Below are positions 23,346-33,007 of a stretch of 64,000 nucleotides of DNA, in pieces; within the stretch, counting starts at the first letter, position 1, and each line of letters begins with the position of its first letter. Where the stretch lies: the NCBI GenBank assembly GCA_021773555.1, contig JAJFKA010000041.1, positions 1 to 64,000 of the forward strand, written 5' to 3'. Origin of the DNA: Gammaproteobacteria bacterium. GTDB lineage: Bacteria > Pseudomonadota > Gammaproteobacteria > Pseudomonadales > Azotimanducaceae. The position numbers and the translations under genes were made by a program. Under the pieces are notes generated by a model, which was given only the letters and a program-made list of their open reading frames with translations, did not search any database and was not told the DNA's origin.

Positions 23346-24878
23346 ATGATGGACCGCCCGAAGAAAGCTGTAGTGGTGTTGTTAGACAGCCTCAATCGCC
23401 ACATGCTCGGCTGTTACGGTGGCCGGGAGTTTGATACCCCCAACCTCGACCGATTTGCAAAGCGTGCCGCGTCCTTCACCAATCATTACACGGGTTCGCT
23501 CCCATGTATGCCAGCCAGACACGACATCCTCGTAGGGGCAATGGACTTTTTGTGGCGACCCTGGGGGTCCATTGAACTCTGGGAGCGACCGATTACCCAC
23601 TACCTGCGTCGGCAGGGGATTCCGGCAATGTTGTTTTCCGATCATCCTCACCTGTTCGAATCAGGCGGGGAAAACTACCACACTGATTTCATGGCCTGGG
23701 AGTACCTGCGGGGACACGAAAGCGATCCCTGGAAAACCCGGCCTGATCCCAGCTGGACAGGTGCACCGGCGCTACCGGCAGGCCCGAAAACCAAATTTGG
23801 CGCCGCCGCTTACCCTTACGATATGTCCAGGACATGGTTTCGCGAAGAGCTCGATTTCCCGGGGCCGAAAACCATGCAAGCCAGTGCGGACTGGCTTGCC
23901 GGTGCTGGCGCGGAACATGAGTCTTTCCTGTTGTTTGTGGATGAATTTGACCCCCATGAACCTTTTGATACGCCGTCGCCCTGGAACAAAATGTACGACC
24001 CGGAGTGGCGCGATGAGCTGATGATCTGGCCGCCTTATGCCATTGGCGGGGTGGAAAACGGGGTGATAACAAAGCGGGAGGGACAGCACATTCGGGCCAA
24101 TTATGGCTCCAAATTGAGCATGATTGATCACTGGTTTGGAAAGATTCTCGACGTCATGGACAGGGACAATCGCTGGGATGACACGCTGTTGATCGTCTGT
24201 ACAGATCACGGGCACTATCTCGGTGAGAAGGACCTCTGGGGCAAGCCCCGGGTTCCCCAGTACGAGACACTGGGTCACACGCCGTTGATGATTGCAGCGC
24301 CAGGGGTCACGCCCCGGGAGATTGGGGCGCTCACTACCAATGTCGATATTAATGCAACTCTGGTGGACTTATTCGGGTTAGAGCCTGAATACGTCTGTCA
24401 CGGAAAGTCGATGCTGCCGCTGCTCTATGAACAAACCAGTAGCATACGAGAATGGGCAATTGGCGGAATTTATGGTCAGTGGGTTCAGATTCAGGACGGC
24501 CGTAACAAGTATGTACGCGCCCCGGTCAGCAACGGCTTCCCGCTGTCCATGTGGTCGAATCGATGGTCAACCATGCCGGTTCCGACACTGCCCGGATTGC
24601 GCCTGCCAAATCCTGATAAGCGTGCCTTTTTGGATTTCATGCCGGGCTCAGATATTCCGGTCATTCGCCAGCCATTTCGCGAAGGAGACCTTTTGCCGTT
24701 CTGGTCCATGAACCCTCAGATTAATGACCATCACCTTTATAAAGTAGTTGATGATCCTGATGAAAATGAGAATCGGATCGGCGAGACGCTGGAAAAAGAC
24801 ATGCAGGAACTGCTGCATGTTGCACTATCTGAGCTGGACGCACCCGCCGAACAGTTCACCCGCCTGGGTCTTGATTGA
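23346..24878 (+). CDS. Type I sulfatase (alkaline-phosphatase fold)
   Basis: A 510-residue arylsulfatase-family protein. The formylglycine motif C-x-P-x-R is present as SLPCMPARH with C54. The N-terminal metal aspartate is D14 (LLDSLNRH) and the C-terminal metal site is CTDHGHYLGEKDLWGK. No N-terminal signal peptide is visible, so it appears cytoplasmic, which is less common for polysaccharide sulfatases. No formylglycine-generating enzyme is in the window. The substrate cannot be predicted. Start could equally be the next ATG (23349). Confidence 0.9.
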   Translation: MMDRPKKAVVVLLDSLNRHMLGCYGGREFDTPNLDRFAKRAASFTNHYTGSLPCMPARHDILVGAMDFLWRPWGSIELWERPITHYLRRQGIPAMLFSDHPHLFESGGENYHTDFMAWEYLRGHESDPWKTRPDPSWTGAPALPAGPKTKFGAAAYPYDMSRTWFREELDFPGPKTMQASADWLAGAGAEHESFLLFVDEFDPHEPFDTPSPWNKMYDPEWRDELMIWPPYAIGGVENGVITKREGQHIRANYGSKLSMIDHWFGKILDVMDRDNRWDDTLLIVCTDHGHYLGEKDLWGKPRVPQYETLGHTPLMIAAPGVTPREIGALTTNVDINATLVDLFGLEPEYVCHGKSMLPLLYEQTSSIREWAIGGIYGQWVQIQDGRNKYVRAPVSNGFPLSMWSNRWSTMPVPTLPGLRLPNPDKRAFLDFMPGSDIPVIRQPFREGDLLPFWSMNPQINDHHLYKVVDDPDENENRIGETLEKDMQELLHVALSELDAPAEQFTRLGLD

Positions 24879-25110
24879 TCCATTCAAACTTTCCAGGCGT
24901 TTGTGACGACAGGTTTCCTGGGACCGTTCTTTGCGGTTAATGGCAAACCTTGTGGACCACCCTTGGGAAGGGAGTCGTCATTTCGACCAGAATGCGGTGA
25001 GCGGCGACGAATTCAACCAGGCCTAGTGGACAGTAATACCTTTAAAAACAATGGCTTTTAAGTATTGGCTTGATTACTGCAGCCTGGCCAGATGAACTGA
25101 TGGAGTGGCG
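24879..25110. other. Intergenic gap between sulfatase and ABC ATPase genes
   Basis: About 230 bases with no coding frame, RNA gene or clear hairpin that I recognise. The last 60 bases before the ABC gene are AT-rich and may contain its promoter, but no convincing -35/-10 pair was found. Confidence 0.5.
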
Positions 25111-25992
25111 ATGCTGACAATAAGAGAGCTGTGTAAAACCTATCCAAATGGTGTACGTGCCCTGGACAATGTCTTTCTTGAGATTCCACGGGGCATGTTT
25201 GGTCTGCTTGGTCCCAATGGTGCCGGTAAGTCGTCACTGATGCGCACCATTGCAACCTTGCAGGAACCCGATTCGGGCACCATATTTCTCGATGATCTGG
25301 ACCTGGTCAACAACAAGGAACAGGCACGCAGAAACCTCGGTTACCTGCCGCAGGAATTTGGCGTATATCCGCGCATGACGACCCAGGACATGCTGAACCA
25401 TTTTGCGATCCTTAAGGGAATTGGAGATAAAGCGGACAGGCGTCAGCTGGTAGAACAACTACTGGTGCAAACAAACCTTCAGGATGTTCGAAACAAGGCG
25501 ATTGATACTTTCTCGGGCGGAATGAAACAGCGTTTCGGTATTGCTCAGGCGCTCATTGGTAATCCGGGCCTGATTATCGTGGATGAACCAACCGCCGGAC
25601 TTGATCCGTCAGAACGCAACCGCTTTCACAACCTGCTGGCCGAAATTGGTGAACAGGTTGTCGTCATTCTCAGTACTCATATTGTCGATGACGTGTCCGA
25701 TCTGTGTTCAAACATGGCGATTATGGGTAACGGTCAGATATTGCTGGTGGGCGAACCGAAAGAAGTGATTGAGAGTATTCGTGGCAGCGTGTGGCGGAAG
25801 AAGGTCAACCGGCAAATGCTTGGCGAATACCAGCGGGACTACAAGGTGATCCTGTCACATCTGAATGCTGGTGAAACCGTCATACATGTTTTCAATGATC
25901 AGCAACCCGAGGGTTTTGAGCCGGTGGATGCAGATCTTGAAGATGTCTATTTTGCCACCCTCAGCAACCACGGCATTGCAATATCATTGTGA
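25111..25992 (+). CDS. ABC transporter ATP-binding protein
   Basis: A 293-residue ATPase subunit. Walker A is GPNGAGKSS, the signature is FSGGMKQRFGIAQAL and Walker B is LIIVDEPTAGLD. The protein has a C-terminal extension of about 80 residues beyond the ATPase core. ATG 25111 is preferred because GGAG sits five bases upstream; a GTG at 25105 would coincide with that site. The next gene, 27 bases on, is a permease-aminopeptidase fusion, so this ATPase drives that protein. Confidence 0.92.
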   Translation: MLTIRELCKTYPNGVRALDNVFLEIPRGMFGLLGPNGAGKSSLMRTIATLQEPDSGTIFLDDLDLVNNKEQARRNLGYLPQEFGVYPRMTTQDMLNHFAILKGIGDKADRRQLVEQLLVQTNLQDVRNKAIDTFSGGMKQRFGIAQALIGNPGLIIVDEPTAGLDPSERNRFHNLLAEIGEQVVVILSTHIVDDVSDLCSNMAIMGNGQILLVGEPKEVIESIRGSVWRKKVNRQMLGEYQRDYKVILSHLNAGETVIHVFNDQQPEGFEPVDADLEDVYFATLSNHGIAISL

Positions 25993-26019
25993 TAAAAGAA
26001 GTCCGGATGGGAAGTATCA

Positions 26020-29000
26020 ATGTTCACTGAAGTCTTCAGATTCGAAGTCAACTTTCATCGACGTCAGCCCCTGGTCTATGTGCTTTCCGGGGTGTTCTTC
26101 CTGATCACTTTTCTTGCGACGACGACGCCAAATGTGGGCATGGTGGGGGGCGTCGACAATCTGAATATAAACTCGCCATACACCGTGCTGGCGACGCTGG
26201 GATCGGTGACGGTGTTCGCCTTGTTCGGTGCCGTAGTGTTTTCAGCCAGCGGCGTGATCAGAGACTTTGACTTATCTACCGCAGAGATTTTCTATTCAAC
26301 CCCCGTAAGCAAGTTTGACTATCTCTACGGCCGGTTTTTCGGTGCACTTATCTTTTCTTACGTTCTTTATTTTGCTGGTCTGGCCGGAATCCTGGCAGGT
26401 GAATTTATGCCATGGCTGGATCAGGAACGGATTGCACAGACCAACTTTCAAGCCTACTTTTTTGCGAGTTGGGCTCTGGCGTTGCCCAGTCTGTTTGTGT
26501 TTTCGAGCATCTTCTTCTGTATCGCCACTTTGACACGAAGCATGATGGCGACCTATGTGGCAGCGGTGGCGTTGCTTATGGCGACCTTTGTAGTCGATAC
26601 GTTTACCGAAAAACAAACTGTTGAATTGACCAGCCTGCTCGACCCTTTTGGCATAACTGCCATTGAGGAGCTCACTCGCTATTGGACGGTTTTTGAAAAA
26701 AACTCCCTGGTTCCAGCGCTTGAAGGCACATTGCTGGTGAATCGGCTGGTTTGGGTGGCAATAGGGCTCGTATTTCTGATCCTGTCCTGGTTTTCCTTTC
26801 CTTTCTCCTTGAGTAAAGCGAGACCACGGAACGCCGCTGTGGTTGAAGCGGAGCATGTTGACGCGCCGTTCACCAGCAAAAAGATCAATGTGGAGCGAAG
26901 CTTTGACGCACATCTGGCCTTCTCTCAATACCTGTCCCAGGCAAGACTCGAGGTTCGGAATATCGTCTTCTCGATCCCCTTTGTCGTACTGTTATTCCTT
27001 GGTCTGGCGATGGTGGTGGGGAATGCGGCAGGAAACCTGGGCAATCTGTTCGGTACCGAGGTATACCCGACAACCGCGGTGATGATCCGACTCATCAATG
27101 GTGCCTTTTCGTTCTCGCTGGTGGTGGTGTTGATCTACTACTCGGGAGAACTCATGGTGCGAGAACGCAGTGTTGGCATCAGTGAGATCATGGATGCGAT
27201 GCCGCATTCGAACTGGGTGATGATGGCGGCAAAATTTACCGGTCTCGTACTGGTGATCGTTTCGATGTTGCTTGTTGCGATGCTCGCAGCAATCGGTGTG
27301 CAGATCTATCATGAATTTTATGACATTAATGTGCTGCATTATCTGAAAGGCCTGCTGTTTTTCTTCCAGTTCCCCTTTTATCTGATGACTGTGCTCTCGG
27401 TATTTTTCTATGTGATAACCAGGAATAAGTTTATCGCCATGTTCCTCATGGCAATGTACTTTGTTGCATCGCTGGCTTTACCCGCGATAGGTTTTGAGAA
27501 CTACCTTTACAGAATGCGCGAGCTTAGTCCGGTTTATTCAGATTTCACCGGTTACTCCCAAAACCTGCAACCCTACCTCTGGCAGACCTTTTACTGGACG
27601 CTGTTTGGTGGCGTGCTGCTGGTTGTGATTTATCTGCTCTGGCCGCGAGGTGCGGAAGATCACTGGACCAGCCGCGTCGCTGTTATGAAACAGCGAGTGA
27701 CTCCGAACCTGAAGGTTGTGTTAGCCACGCTCATGGTCGGTTGGATAATTACCGGCTCGTACATTTTCTACAACACCAATATTCTGAACGATCAGCTTAC
27801 GGCCAAAGATATAGAGGCCAGGCAGGCCGGGTACGAAACTCGCTACAAGCAGTTTGAGTATATGCCGAAGCTCAGTATCAAGCGCGTCTATGCAGAGGTG
27901 GACATTTTTCCAGACGCAAGAGAAGTGAGGTTATCCGGGACTTATGAACTCGTGAATGATTCCGGTGTCGCGCTCGAGGAACTCCATGTGACACATTTGC
28001 TGCCGGTTGAGATCAATCGATTCGAAATACCCGGTATGCGGTTGACCAGTAATGACGATCAGCACGGTTACCAGATTTATCGTTTTGATGAACCCGTTGA
28101 ACCGGGTACGTCCCTGACGGCCGAGTTTGAAACCAGCTGGCTTTCTCCCGGATTTGCCAACAACGGACATAGCCGCAAGGTCACACCGAATGGTACTTTT
28201 ATTAACAACACGGATTTTTTTCCGTTGCTAGGGTACTCGGGCGGCTTTGAACTTAGCGATAACAACAAGCGCCGTGAACATGACCTGCCGCCCATTAAAC
28301 GAGCGGCGAAGATTGATGACCAGGCAGCGTGGATGCGCAATGGTCTCGGCAATGCCGACCGGGTGGATTTCGAAACAGTGGTCTCAACTTCCACTGGTCA
28401 GACCGCCATTGCCCCGGGATATCTGCAAAAAAGCTGGCAGGAAGGTGAGCGCAGTTTCTTTCACTACAAAATGGATGCTCCGATCTGGAATTTTTTCTCC
28501 TTCATGTCCGGCGACTATTCCCTGAAGGAAGCAAAGTGGGGGGATATTAGTATCGAGGTGTACTACAAGCATGACTACAATATCGATGTCATGATCGAAT
28601 CAACCCGGCATTCGCTTGAGTATTTCTCCAATAACTTCAGCCCGTTTCAATACCGACAGTTTAGAATCATTGAATTCCCAGCCTACCAGGGCGCCTTTGC
28701 GCAGTCGTTTCCCAATACAATTCCTTTCTCTGAAGGCATTGGTTTTATCGCAGATCTGCGCGACAAGACTGAGATCGACTATGTCTACTACGTGACGGCT
28801 CACGAGCTGGCGCACCAGTGGTGGGCGCACCAGGTACTAGGTGCCGATGTCCAGGGATCAACCATGATCGTAGAGAGCCTTGCCCAGTATTCGGCGTTGA
28901 TGGTTATGGAACAGCGGTATGGCAAGGAGACGATGAAACGCTTCCTTGAGTTCGAGCTCGATCGTTATTTGCGTGACCGGGGAGGCGAATCCATTGAGGA

Positions 29001-29583
29001 ATTGCCCTTGATGTTGGTTGAGAATCAGCCCTACATTCACTATCGAAAAGGCAGCGTCGCGCTTTATGCCTTACAGGATTACATCGGAGCCGATGCGGTT
29101 AACGCCGCCCTTGCGCAATTTGTTGCAGACTATGCCTTTAAGGGGCCTCCTTATCCGACAACACGGGACTTACTGGCGCGTATACGCGAACGGGCGACGC
29201 CAGAGTACGAAGAAGTGATTACCGATCTGTTTGAGAAAATCGTTTTGTACGATCTTAAGGTCGCTGAATCAAGAATATCCGAGACTGAGGATGGACGTTT
29301 CGAAGTTGATATTGACATTGAGATGCGAAAATTCGAAGCAGATGGCGGTGGCGAGGAACGTGAGGTTCCCTTTTCCGCGCGGGTCGATATCGGTTTACTG
29401 GGTGAGCCCCAGGGTGAACTGGAAGTCCCGGAAGTGATTTACCTTGCGAAGCACGATCTTTCTGACAACAAAGAAACGCTTAAAATTCTGGTGAGCAGGA
29501 AGCCCGCATCAGTTGGAATTGATCCTTTCAATAAACTCATCGACCGCAACCCTGCGGATAATATCTTTACCTTTGAACACTGA
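26020..29583 (+). CDS. ABC permease fused to an M1-family metallopeptidase
   Basis: An 1187-residue fusion. Residues of about 1-590 hold a dozen or more hydrophobic segments, in two clusters separated by a charged linker near 270-310, typical of ABC-2-like permeases. From about 620 the protein is soluble and has a gluzincin core: HELAH at 928-932 and a downstream zinc-ligand Glu in IVESLAQY (about 952). The gap between the second His and that Glu is 19 residues, one more than in classic M1 enzymes. It follows its ATPase gene by 27 bases. The likely design is a transporter with a peptidase on one face of the membrane; the substrate is unknown. Confidence 0.9.
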   Translation: MFTEVFRFEVNFHRRQPLVYVLSGVFFLITFLATTTPNVGMVGGVDNLNINSPYTVLATLGSVTVFALFGAVVFSASGVIRDFDLSTAEIFYSTPVSKFDYLYGRFFGALIFSYVLYFAGLAGILAGEFMPWLDQERIAQTNFQAYFFASWALALPSLFVFSSIFFCIATLTRSMMATYVAAVALLMATFVVDTFTEKQTVELTSLLDPFGITAIEELTRYWTVFEKNSLVPALEGTLLVNRLVWVAIGLVFLILSWFSFPFSLSKARPRNAAVVEAEHVDAPFTSKKINVERSFDAHLAFSQYLSQARLEVRNIVFSIPFVVLLFLGLAMVVGNAAGNLGNLFGTEVYPTTAVMIRLINGAFSFSLVVVLIYYSGELMVRERSVGISEIMDAMPHSNWVMMAAKFTGLVLVIVSMLLVAMLAAIGVQIYHEFYDINVLHYLKGLLFFFQFPFYLMTVLSVFFYVITRNKFIAMFLMAMYFVASLALPAIGFENYLYRMRELSPVYSDFTGYSQNLQPYLWQTFYWTLFGGVLLVVIYLLWPRGAEDHWTSRVAVMKQRVTPNLKVVLATLMVGWIITGSYIFYNTNILNDQLTAKDIEARQAGYETRYKQFEYMPKLSIKRVYAEVDIFPDAREVRLSGTYELVNDSGVALEELHVTHLLPVEINRFEIPGMRLTSNDDQHGYQIYRFDEPVEPGTSLTAEFETSWLSPGFANNGHSRKVTPNGTFINNTDFFPLLGYSGGFELSDNNKRREHDLPPIKRAAKIDDQAAWMRNGLGNADRVDFETVVSTSTGQTAIAPGYLQKSWQEGERSFFHYKMDAPIWNFFSFMSGDYSLKEAKWGDISIEVYYKHDYNIDVMIESTRHSLEYFSNNFSPFQYRQFRIIEFPAYQGAFAQSFPNTIPFSEGIGFIADLRDKTEIDYVYYVTAHELAHQWWAHQVLGADVQGSTMIVESLAQYSALMVMEQRYGKETMKRFLEFELDRYLRDRGGESIEELPLMLVENQPYIHYRKGSVALYALQDYIGADAVNAALAQFVADYAFKGPPYPTTRDLLARIRERATPEYEEVITDLFEKIVLYDLKVAESRISETEDGRFEVDIDIEMRKFEADGGGEEREVPFSARVDIGLLGEPQGELEVPEVIYLAKHDLSDNKETLKILVSRKPASVGIDPFNKLIDRNPADNIFTFEH

Positions 29584-29619
29584 CCGCTGGAGGACCGGGT
29601 TCCCTTCCGCGCAGGGGTG

Positions 29620-31158
29620 TTACTGAAGACTTGCGCGCGTGACGGTGACGCTGATCGATTCGACCTGATCGGTGTCGCTGAACCTGAACCCCGAACCTGT
29701 TGTCAATCGTTGTCCGGCAGCAAGTTCCGTAAGGCTTATGGTGCGCTGCAGTCGGTCACCATTGGCGGTCACAGAAAAGGTGATATCCACCTGGGAGACG
29801 GGGATTGGCGTCTGGTTGGTGACGATGGCGGTAAGTTCGCCTTCCAGAAGACGTGGTTCAACACCAATGTATTTTGACGGATTTTCGGCAAGATCCAGCT
29901 TTGTGAACGCGATACTGGCGGCCTGTCCGAGGGTGCCACCGGCACTCATGGCAGTCTGGAAATAACCTTTCGCCGATTGCGTATCGCCATCACTCAACGA
30001 GAGTTCACCCAGGGCATTCATAGCAACGGCTGTGGGTAACAGTTCATTACTTCTTGTCAGGTTTTTCCTGGCCTGTTCCCGATTACCGAGTCTGGTATAA
30101 GCCAGACCACGGCCAAGGTGATATTCATAATAGGCCTCATCTCGTTTTATCGCCTCGGCGTAGTACCGGTTAGCCTGGCTGTAATCACCTTGTTCCAGGT
30201 AGATATCACCTTTGAGACCATAAAAACGCGGCTCCCGTGGCTCCCGACTGATCGCACGGTTGATCGCTGCGAGGGCGGACTCGAGCTCGTTGCTGGATGC
30301 CAGAGTGTTTGCCTGGTCGAACGCCGTGTAGGCATCCTGATGCGATTTGAGATAAGCGATCTTGCTCTGGTATCGGGCTGTACCCAGGGTGAGATCCGCG
30401 CGTAGATTCGGCGCAAGTGCAGCTACCGTCGCCTCATTTTTAGCGACCCGTTCTGCCGAAGGTGGATGGCTTGCGAACAAGCCATCCAGCCAGCCTTGTT
30501 CGTGGCCTTCTGAAAATTTGACGAATTTTTCCTGGAGCGTAATCGCGGCCTGAGGATCATAACCGGCCTCAGCCATGTACTGGATGCCGTAATAGTCAGA
30601 TTCAAGCTCTGCCGTTCGCCCGTACTTCTGGGTCAGTAACTGCGTGCCAAGCTGCGCGCCACCGACGATGTAGTTACCATATTCGGAGTTGGACGCACCG
30701 ATAGAAGTGGCGAGTAAAACTCCCTGCAGGAGTACGCCGCGTTCCATGGATTTTGCGCCATGTCTCGCCGCCGCGTGAACGACTTCATGGCCAAGCACTG
30801 CAGCCAGTTCAGCCTCATTGTCCAGAGCGACAAGTAGGCCGCGGTTAACGGCGATCTTGCCGCCCGGTAGCGCCCAGGCATTCGGTACACCATTGTTGAG
30901 CACGACAAATTCGTAAGGCAGGTTGCGATCACTGACAACGGCGACACGCTGTCCGACTTCAGTCACATAGTCGGTCAACGGTTTGTTAACCTGGTACAAA
31001 CCGCCCTGGGATTGTTGCGACGGAAGGTACTGTTCGCTGCCTAGCTGGAGTTCCTGAGACTCGGAGACGAAGGAAATTTCGTTTTTGCCGGTGACTGGAT
31101 TAACGGCACAACCCGCGCTGAGTAATATGATGGCCGAAATGGCGAAAAATGGTCGCAT
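29620..31158 (-). CDS. M48-family metalloprotease lipoprotein with TPR repeats (BepA-like)
   Basis: A 512-residue protein. A lipobox (LLSAGC, C17) predicts a lipoprotein. The zinc motif HEVVH is at 124-128. The C-terminal half carries helical repeats of TPR type (AINRAISREPREPRFYGLKG and the following block). This architecture matches BepA/YfgC, which acts on outer-membrane protein assembly; orthology is not proven. The ATG at 31158 is chosen over upstream starts because it begins the lipoprotein signal and has a strong AGAGAGG-type ribosome-binding site. It diverges from the Nudix gene. Confidence 0.9.
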   Translation of the reverse strand: MRPFFAISAIILLSAGCAVNPVTGKNEISFVSESQELQLGSEQYLPSQQSQGGLYQVNKPLTDYVTEVGQRVAVVSDRNLPYEFVVLNNGVPNAWALPGGKIAVNRGLLVALDNEAELAAVLGHEVVHAAARHGAKSMERGVLLQGVLLATSIGASNSEYGNYIVGGAQLGTQLLTQKYGRTAELESDYYGIQYMAEAGYDPQAAITLQEKFVKFSEGHEQGWLDGLFASHPPSAERVAKNEATVAALAPNLRADLTLGTARYQSKIAYLKSHQDAYTAFDQANTLASSNELESALAAINRAISREPREPRFYGLKGDIYLEQGDYSQANRYYAEAIKRDEAYYEYHLGRGLAYTRLGNREQARKNLTRSNELLPTAVAMNALGELSLSDGDTQSAKGYFQTAMSAGGTLGQAASIAFTKLDLAENPSKYIGVEPRLLEGELTAIVTNQTPIPVSQVDITFSVTANGDRLQRTISLTELAAGQRLTTGSGFRFSDTDQVESISVTVTRASLQ

Positions 31159-31326
31159 GGTTTTCCTCTCTGGCCCCTTCCGAAAATTTGTACCTTCGAA
31201 CATACTGGCAGGATCGCTGCCCTGGCTTTGCCTGGGTCTGGGCATTCTGATTGGCGGTGTCATTCACAACGGGCTTATTCTACACACAATCGACCAGGCC
31301 CGGACTGCAAGGGTGGTAAAACGAGT

Positions 31327-31932
31327 TTGTTATCCATTAAACGAATTACAGAAGCGGTGATCCGGCATGAACCCGCGCATTATGAACGACATAAGCATAC
31401 GCGCGAGGCGGCGGTCGCGATGATTCTTCGGCAGAGAGCCGATGTGACAGAGGCGCTGTTCATTCTCCGCGCCAGCCACGAAGGTGACCCCTGGTCAGGG
31501 CACATGGCGTTTCCTGGTGGCCATAAAGAGCCGTCGGATGACAGTATTCGACATACCGCAGAGCGGGAAACCCTGGAAGAAATTGGTCTCGACCTTTGCC
31601 AGCATGCCCAATTTATTGGTGAGATTGATGCGGTACGTGCAAATCCGCGGGGTCGGGATCTGGATCTGGTGGTCACTCCGCTGGTTTTTTCTCTGAAAGG
31701 CGGCGACATTCAGTTGCAACCAAACTATGAGGTTGCCGATATTCTCTGGGGCTCACTTCAGGGGATGTATTCAGGCGATTCGCTGACCACGGGAGAGTTT
31801 ACCGTCCAGGGCGAGCAACACCGCTTCCCGGGTTATGGCGTTGAGGGGCAGATAGTCTGGGGACTGACTTACCGGATGTTGGACCAGTTCTTTGGCATGA
31901 TGGATCCACACTGGGAACCCAGGGAATTCTAG
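31327..31932 (+). CDS. NUDIX hydrolase, probable CoA pyrophosphatase (NudL-like)
   Basis: A Nudix protein of about 201 residues. The Nudix box is present as GGHKEP followed by AERETLEEIGL; the acidic residue eight before the RE pair is Asp rather than Glu, as is usual in the CoA-pyrophosphatase group. AFPGGHKEP matches that group's LPGG segment. The start is uncertain: TTG 31327 gives MLSIKRITEAV, a GTG at 31357 is shorter, and the open frame extends upstream to 31228 with unlikely content. It overlaps nothing and ends 30 bases before a convergent hydrolase. Confidence 0.82.
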   Translation: MLSIKRITEAVIRHEPAHYERHKHTREAAVAMILRQRADVTEALFILRASHEGDPWSGHMAFPGGHKEPSDDSIRHTAERETLEEIGLDLCQHAQFIGEIDAVRANPRGRDLDLVVTPLVFSLKGGDIQLQPNYEVADILWGSLQGMYSGDSLTTGEFTVQGEQHRFPGYGVEGQIVWGLTYRMLDQFFGMMDPHWEPREF

Positions 31933-31962
31933 TTCTTTTCGTAAGAACCGGGGTTAAGTGGA

Positions 31963-32847
31963 TCAGGGAAATTCAAATCTGAAAGCATCACCGGTTGGGT
32001 GGACATACCCCGCGAAAGCGGGACCAAAGTGCGCTGGCATCATCAGGGTATGATCCTCGGCACATGATTCGAGCACCGCGCGACGGGTGCTGATAGCCTG
32101 ATCAGGTATCTCGCAATAGGCGCTGTTCCAGTGCGGCTCATAGACCTGGATAGGGTGGTGACAAATATCACCGGTAAACATTGCCTGCTCACCGGCCGAG
32201 GCCAGCGTCAGCGAAATGCTGCCGGGCGTGTGCCCCGGGGTGGGTGATACGTGCAACAGGTCGTCAATAATATCCATTTCACCTTCGACTAATTGTGACA
32301 ACGCCATGACGGGCAGAACACTGTCATCAAAAGTCTGCCGGTTGACGGCGTTAAATGCGTTCTGATCTTCATGGGCTCGTTGCGCCTGCCAGAAGTTAAA
32401 TTCGGTTTCTGAAAATACATAGACGGCATTCGGAAAAGTCGGCACCCATTGCCCGTCCACCAGACGGGTATTCCAGCCCACGTGATCCACGTGCAGGTGT
32501 GTGCACATAACGTAGTCAATCTGTTCGGGACTTGTCCCTGCCTCGCGCAGGTTCACAAGCCAGGATGTGTGCATCTGATGCCAGTCGCGGTAGGGCATAC
32601 GCTCCTTGTCATTGCCGATACAGGTGTCGATAAGGATTTTGTGATGGGGTGTCTCGATCAGCCATGAATGCATACTGGCAATGATGCGCCCGGAGGCCTC
32701 ATCCGCATGCTGAGGGTAGAGCCAGTTGCGGTGCTTCTCGAATATCTCGGCCGAGTAGTCCGGGAAAAAACGCACAGGATCGAACAGCGGTCCCATCAGT
32801 TCCTCTATTCTGGTGATACGTGTCTCACCGATCTGCCAGTGCTGCAT
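31963..32847 (-). CDS. Metallo-beta-lactamase-fold hydrolase
   Basis: A 294-residue protein with the dinuclear metal motif THLHVDHVG (H117, H119, D121, H122) and a second histidine motif in TPGHTPGS. A later FTGDICHHP supplies the bridging Asp. The layout fits the lactonase/hydrolase branch of the superfamily rather than glyoxalase II. The start is placed at 32847 (MQHWQIGETR) because GAGG lies about ten bases upstream; an ATG at 32856 is also possible. No signal peptide. It is divergent from the dehydrogenase gene. Confidence 0.85.
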   Translation of the reverse strand: MQHWQIGETRITRIEELMGPLFDPVRFFPDYSAEIFEKHRNWLYPQHADEASGRIIASMHSWLIETPHHKILIDTCIGNDKERMPYRDWHQMHTSWLVNLREAGTSPEQIDYVMCTHLHVDHVGWNTRLVDGQWVPTFPNAVYVFSETEFNFWQAQRAHEDQNAFNAVNRQTFDDSVLPVMALSQLVEGEMDIIDDLLHVSPTPGHTPGSISLTLASAGEQAMFTGDICHHPIQVYEPHWNSAYCEIPDQAISTRRAVLESCAEDHTLMMPAHFGPAFAGYVHPTGDAFRFEFP

Positions 32848-33007
32848 AAATCCCATGCCTCGATGTTTAGTTTCTGGACGAAAAACCTCGGCGCCGCCGT
32901 CGGTAAAGCTAACGCCTGATTCGAGTCGGTTGCAAGCGGGATCAAGTCTGTTCACTATAACGCGATGCAATAGTCAGGTTGGGTTTAAGTTTTCTGAGAG
33001 GTGGATC

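Noticed and set aside
26296-26928. A 210-codon open frame on the minus strand inside the permease gene
   Set aside because: It lies wholly antisense to a clear membrane-protein gene, has no recognisable motif, and its composition mirrors the opposite strand.
31932-31948. Bidirectional terminator between the Nudix and hydrolase genes
   Set aside because: GTTCTT-TTCGT-AAGAAC is only six weak base pairs and has no T-run on either side.
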